Assembly (NCBI GenBank): GCA_027405735.1
Contig: JAPEHQ010000001.1
Coordinates: 1,426,001 to 1,490,000 of the forward strand
Source of the DNA: Mucor racemosus
Lineage: Eukaryota; Mucoromycota; Mucoromycetes; Mucorales; Mucoraceae
DNA length: 64,000 nucleotides
Direction of reading: 5' to 3'
Program-made: the position numbers and the translations under genes
Notes under the pieces: model-generated
What the model saw: the letters and a program-made list of their open reading frames with translations, nothing else
What the model was told of the DNA's origin: nothing
Database searches by the model: none
Shown here: piece after piece, positions 59,829 through 64,000 of the stretch
Layout of the letters: every line of letters starts with the position of its first letter
Numbering within the stretch: position 1 is the first letter of the stretch

Positions 59829-60090
59829 TTAGTCTTACTTCCCCAATATCATAAACATAAACATGGCCATCACGGGAACGTATTGCCGTTTTTTTTACCC
59901 TTCTCCTTGTCTCAAGGCAATTTATTTAATGCTTTATTACTAGAATCAACTTAAGCAATTACAAATGGTTCCTCGGTATTTGCATTCAAATCCCATAAAT
60001 TAAATTGACTAGTTCCATCTACAGTAGTATCAAACGTATTATTAGCCCGCCTTATGATAAATGTCAATATAACATCAGAAACACCCCATT
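59829..60090 (-). pseudogene. Relic of an unidentified gene
   Basis: On the minus strand a frame from 60090 to a stop at 59951 reads, in part, TFDTTVDGTSQFNLWDLNAN and ends EEPFVIA. Just downstream another frame gives SRDGHVYVYDIGEVRLKL. Both look protein-like, not random, but they are in different frames and no start or domain could be assigned. Confidence 0.3.
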
Positions 60091-60490
60091 ATTGTCATTG
60101 TTATAAGCTATGAAAAGCTTAATTTTTAATAATACAGCAATTAAATAAAAAACAAGATGATACTAATAGCATATGGTGAGTATTTAACATCTAAGTTTGA
60201 TAAAGTATGCTTTTAAACCCTTTTAAAAATTCTGAGGCAAATACAACATCTTGGTCCTGTAATTTCTATCCATCAAAATGTTGCGATCCCCACTACACAA
60301 TGAATGCACCTTTTATCTACCTTGATCTCGATGTACATTGAATATCAGTTTTTTACCAGTTGCATTTTCTCTCATTCATTAATATTCAGCTATATTGAAT
60401 GATAGTGTATTAAATTACAAATTACTAGTATAATACTGTTGATAGTTTTTTGTTATTACTTTAAAAGCTTGATCCTATTATTATTATTAC

Positions 60491-60673
60491 TGTTTTACTA
60501 AAACTGATAAGAATTAGACAAGGGTAAAAGGTGCGGTTTTATTCAATGTAGAGAATGAGATTATATATAGAAGAAATTATCAAGTGATACAACAGCTATT
60601 CATGGTGTAACAATAACAATACCCTGATAATACGACTACTGTAGCGCTATAATACCTAAATTCTGATATAACA
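60491..60673 (-). mobile_element. Solo LTR, 183 bp, TSD ATTAC
   Basis: Third member of the 183-bp family: minus strand TGTTATATCAG .. AGTAAAACA. Flanked by ATTAC at 60486-60490 and 60674-60678. It stands outside repeat U and thereby fixes the ends of the family independently. Confidence 0.93.
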
Positions 60674-61200
60674 ATTACCATTAATTATAATTGTCAAACT
60701 GATTGATTCATACAGCATATCATATTATTATTTCGCATTGGTAGAAATTATACAATTGATATCTGCATTTAACACTGGTGGATTGGAAAGTTGGCGTCTG
60801 TCTTTAGTCTTTAGTTTGATGAATAATGCTTATTAGTTTGGTTTTCCAGTATAATTCCAGGTGTTTCTACTCCAAAAACTGAATTGTCTAATGCAACTGC
60901 ATCTGTTGAATATCACTTGAGCTTTTATGCGTTGTAGATGATGTTATACTAATTCCCATTTTGGCAAAGATTACTTTACATTCATTGATATTCAATGTTT
61001 ACGTTATACAGCTTAATATTAATATACTAATAACATTGAGTTTTGTTTATATCTCCATCATAAATTGGTATTTTTCAGATGATTACTACTACCAATATCT
61101 GAAAGGCTCTATTATCATTTCCAAAAAAAAAAATACATCTTAATTTGCTGCATTTCCCAAAATAGTGAAAAACTGAAAAATACATGTTCACATGTATGGG
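60674..61200. other. Intergenic, no feature recognised
   Basis: AT-rich; the 60-codon ORF at 60961-61143 has no recognisable content. Confidence 0.5.
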
Positions 61201-61209
61201 GATTAAAGC

Positions 61210-61325
61210 TGTATACCATAGGAGAGTGACAAGCTTAACGGGTAGGTAGCGCATGCGCTATAAATTGAGGGCGACACACATATTCGTGAGTTCAAACCCG
61301 CCAAAGGGGAAGCCCTTTGGTATTA
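61210..61325 (+). repeat. tRNA-derived SINE-like sequence
   Basis: AGCTTAACGGGTAGGTAGCG resembles an A-box/D-arm and GTGAGTTCAAACCCGC a B-box/T-arm, spaced about 45 bp apart as in tRNA-derived Pol III units. A perfect 8-bp hairpin, CCAAAGGG-GAAG-CCCTTTGG (61302-61321), follows. Acceptor and anticodon stems cannot be folded well, so it is not a functional tRNA. Only one copy was noticed. Confidence 0.4.
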
Positions 61326-61460
61326 GGCTATGAATTTCGAAAGAGAATCTCGTATGACTTTGCTTCTCATCGAATATGATCCTCCTTTTCTTCTTAATTA
61401 GTAAGCTTTGCATATTTCTAGCAATTTTTTTCCTTTTTCATTAATGCATATGATATGCAT

Positions 61461-61503
61461 ACTAGTAAATGTGGCTGGCAAAACCCGGCTCAACACCAAT
61501 ACT
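61461..61503 (+). mobile_element. Truncated copy of the 70-73-bp MITE
   Basis: ACTAGTAAATGTGGCTGGCA through CAACACCAATACTA matches the right half of the MITE at 53954-54026. The left half is absent. Confidence 0.7.
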
Positions 61504-61689
61504 ACCAGCATCTATGGGTCATTGTACGTTCAGCCAGTTCGAGCAACAAGTTGGTTACCTGCTAGTTACACCTACTAAGATCAGCAAGCCCATGAGTTAA
61601 CGAATATGAATCCAAATGACCTCCCGTTTCCCGTTGCAATGGCAGGTACTTCTAGTTCTGATCCACAGAATTGCAAAAGGTTTAGCCTT

Positions 61690-62600
61690 GTCGTATATTT
61701 TTACGTTTGATAAATAATACTTAAAAAAGAATACAGTTAAAAGAGAATGGGTAATAAATCAGTTCTTTAACTGTAGAATACAGACAAGATATCGTTTATT
61801 TAGATATAAAAGTATGGTCTTTTTTTATATTCATTTGACATTGAGATCCTGAGATGTAATTTAAGGCACTATTGAACCATTAGATCTGTTTGATAGTAAT
61901 CTATGGATTGAAATGGATCAATCATAAGTTAACCGTTCTTGCAGAGCTTGTGAGTTGTCTTGTTTCAATGCTGCGCTAATTGTGCTTGGAGGATGTTGAT
62001 TTGATAGCTGCTTGGTTGCCTAACCGCTGCGATAAAATAATATCGTGCCATAATTGAGGTCCAAGCGTTATGTTCTTGGTAATTGCTGGATAAACGTGGT
62101 ACACTAGGAGTTTCTTATATCTGACATCAAGACTTTGCACTTCAATACATGTCGTAGTTAGGATTTCACAAACAACGCATCGTATTACGGTTAACCGAGT
62201 TTGACTGCTTTAACGGACCGTTTTTTATGCAAACTCGAATGAGGGTATTCGAGTTTCTTCTTTTCTTTTTTTGTTAGCTAAGCTCGAAAACAGGATTGAA
62301 AAAATACTTCAAGTTGTGAAACTGTCAAATATGCTATTATCGATTCATAATCCCATATTAACTTGACAAGGTTGCTATTAACAGCCTCCTTAAGGCAAAC
62401 CAATACTTGCTCCCACCCCGTTTTTTATCTGGGTTACAAAAGAACGGGCCGTTTTCCAACTCGAATCGAATGGCCGTTTCCGTTAAAACTCGATTCAAAC
62501 TCGAATCGAAGCCCATTCCTAGTCGTAGTCAATAGATTGTAAGATGTATTGATACTATCTGTAGAAGGTAATAAATTTTGGCACTTGGTGGCCTACAGCA
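61690..62600 (+). repeat. Interspersed repeat X, copy split by a 363-bp MITE
   Basis: Same orientation and content as 53380-53953, without the 73-bp MITE. It is interrupted at 62151 by the hAT-type MITE and resumes at 62522 with the duplicated GTCGTAGT. Confidence 0.88.
62159..62521 (+). mobile_element. hAT-type MITE, 363 bp, TSD GTCGTAGT
   Basis: Perfect octamer GTCGTAGT at 62151-62158 and 62522-62529; the empty site ATGTCGTAGTCAATAG is in the other X copies. Ends are TAGGATTTC and, inverted, TAGGAATGGG. Both subterminal zones repeat CTCGAATCGAA and GGGCCGTTTT/GGCCGTTTCC-type motifs, as expected of hAT transposase-binding sites. No coding capacity. Confidence 0.94.
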
Positions 62601-62609
62601 TTTTATGTT

Positions 62610-63661
62610 ACCTGTTTATAGGTTTATTTTATATTTCGCGAAAGGCTCAAAAAGACGTAAAATTCACTACTTTCTCTTAAAATCTGGGTCTCACTTTTCA
62701 TTACTGCTGAACTTTTTTTTTCACTAAATAACACCGAAAAAAAATTATATGCAAATACACCTGAGATAAACAACTTTAATTCAAAAACAAGTATCCGGAA
62801 ATATCCTATTTTTTGTAGTTGGTATAACGTTTCTAGTGCTAATGTTTCGGATTTTTACAGGTATTTCACTATTTCACTGGTAGCAATTGAAAACTTCGAG
62901 GCTTCATATCTCTGCAAAAAATTAAGCTATGCTAACAACTTTTAATAATAAAACTTACTTGTTTTAAAGTACTCTATAACATATTTCTGTATAAAAAAAT
63001 TTTGAGCACTTTTATTTTTTTTTTCATTTTTTTGACCTTTTTGTAGTAGATTTCAAAATATTCGTTAAATTGAGCAGTACTTTTTTTACTTTCATGTCAT
63101 CAACCTCATTGAGCTCTTTTGGACCCAATTTAGGTTTTTTTTTAAAATATTGATTTTTTGTGGAGATATCCTCAAAAATGTGTACAAAAAGATATTTTCG
63201 TTTCTGGCTTCAGTTTTTCCCTTATATACCCTCATCGCAAATTCTGAATTTGAAAGAAATTGGACAAAAATCTTGTTTTCTCTACAAAAAATGTAGCTAA
63301 AAGGTTCTGCAATAGCTCTTTCGATAGATAATTTTGCTGTGCATTATTTCCATTATTTATATTTGGAACATCTGTATAAAAAATGTTATGTATCCTCAAA
63401 AAACCTCCAAAATTTCAATCGCATTTTGCGTAAAATCTAATGTAAAACATTTGTCTGAATTTTGTTTAGATTGGATGCAGAATTCAAAATGATACAAAAA
63501 CTATTTAAAACGCAATGTCTACTTAATGTGCAGTTCATGAGCTATTAAACGATTTTGTTTTTTTGAATCATTTTGGATCAATTTGGCAACAAATCGGTTT
63601 TAGAACTCAGTTATCTTAGGCTGTAAGCTGTAGTGTGAACTGCTATTTTAGTATTTCGATC
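62610..63661 (-). repeat. Interspersed repeat A, copy 5
   Basis: Reverse complement of repeat A (for example CCTCCAAAATTTCAAT, GAGGCTTCATATCTCT). Here the opposite end of A adjoins X, unlike at 31.3, 37.4 and 53.1 kb, so X and A are not always joined the same way. It is cut near its end by the next MITE. Confidence 0.85.
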
Positions 63662-64000
63662 TAGGATTTCACAAACAACGCATCGTATTACGGTTAACCG
63701 AGTTTGACTGCTTTAACGGGCCGTTTTTTATGCAAACTCGAATGAGGGTATTCGAGTTTCTTCTTTTCTTTTTTTGTTAGCTAAGCTCGAAAACAGGATT
63801 GAAAAAATACTTCAAGTTGTGAAACTGTCAAATATGCTATTATCGATTCATAATCCCATATTAACTTGACAAGGTTGCTATTAACAGCCTCCTTAAGGCA
63901 AACCAATACTTGCTCCCACCCCGTTTTTTATCTGGGTTACAAAAGAACGGGCCGTTTTCCAACTCGAATCGAATGGCCGTTTCCGTTAAAACTCGATTCA
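63662..64000 (+). mobile_element. Second copy of the 363-bp hAT-type MITE, cut by the window end
   Basis: 339 bp visible, identical to 62159-62497 except for one substitution (GGGCCG for GGACCG). The preceding octamer is TTTCGATC; its partner would lie beyond the window. Same orientation as the first copy, inserted in repeat A. Confidence 0.94.

Noticed and set aside
1..64000. rRNA genes, plasmid or phage features, biosynthetic cluster
   Set aside because: No rRNA-like, phage-like or secondary-metabolite enzyme sequence was recognised anywhere in the window.

Overview
The window looks like AT-rich nuclear DNA of a fungus, most likely an early-diverging filamentous group of the Mucoromycota (Mucorales-like). 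The evidence is the gene content (a Kre2/Ktr-type GT15 mannosyltransferase, a fungal Ndc1, a Rax1-like RGS membrane protein, an Ent-type epsin, Nop53, a CBM21 phosphatase-targeting subunit), many introns of about 35-75 bp with GTAAGT/GTATGT donors, and a CACTA-type transposon of a kind common in fungi. The species cannot be fixed from sequence alone.

Layout. 1-4.4 kb is a nest of interspersed repeats with solo LTRs and a tRNA-Gly(TCC) at 4437-4506. 4564-13387 is one complete CACTA/Plavaka-like DNA transposon, with CACTGCAACTA termini and GCT target duplications. It carries a five-intron transposase gene and two unrecognised passenger genes. 13.4-18.6 kb holds LTR-element ruins on both strands and a GCAA-rich tract. 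20.4-27.2 kb is a host gene island: Rax1-like RGS protein (-), GT15 mannosyltransferase (+), Ndc1 (+). 27.2-39.9 kb is repeats again, including a Ty3-like Gag gene with a -1 frameshift signal. 39.9-51.8 kb is a second host island: epsin (+), PP1 glycogen-targeting subunit (+), Nop53 (-), a small Gln/Glu-rich protein (+), a LEA2-like membrane protein (-), and an S9 serine peptidase (+). 51.9-64 kb is again repeats.

The second island is bracketed by two copies of the same ~4.7-kb composite repeat in opposite orientation (33.90-38.57 kb and 51.90-56.67 kb). Small insertions with intact target duplications sit in these repeats: 183-, 346-, 272- and 102-bp solo LTRs and 70-73-bp and 363-bp hAT-type MITEs. 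They allow a relative chronology of events.

The genes are mostly independent housekeeping functions (secretory-pathway mannosylation, nuclear pore, endocytosis, ribosome biogenesis, glycogen regulation, peptide turnover), with no operon-like logic. The coherent systems are the transposons. The strongest candidate for something undescribed is the 8.8-kb CACTA element with its two passenger genes, followed by the inverted composite repeats and the very small hAT-like MITE family.
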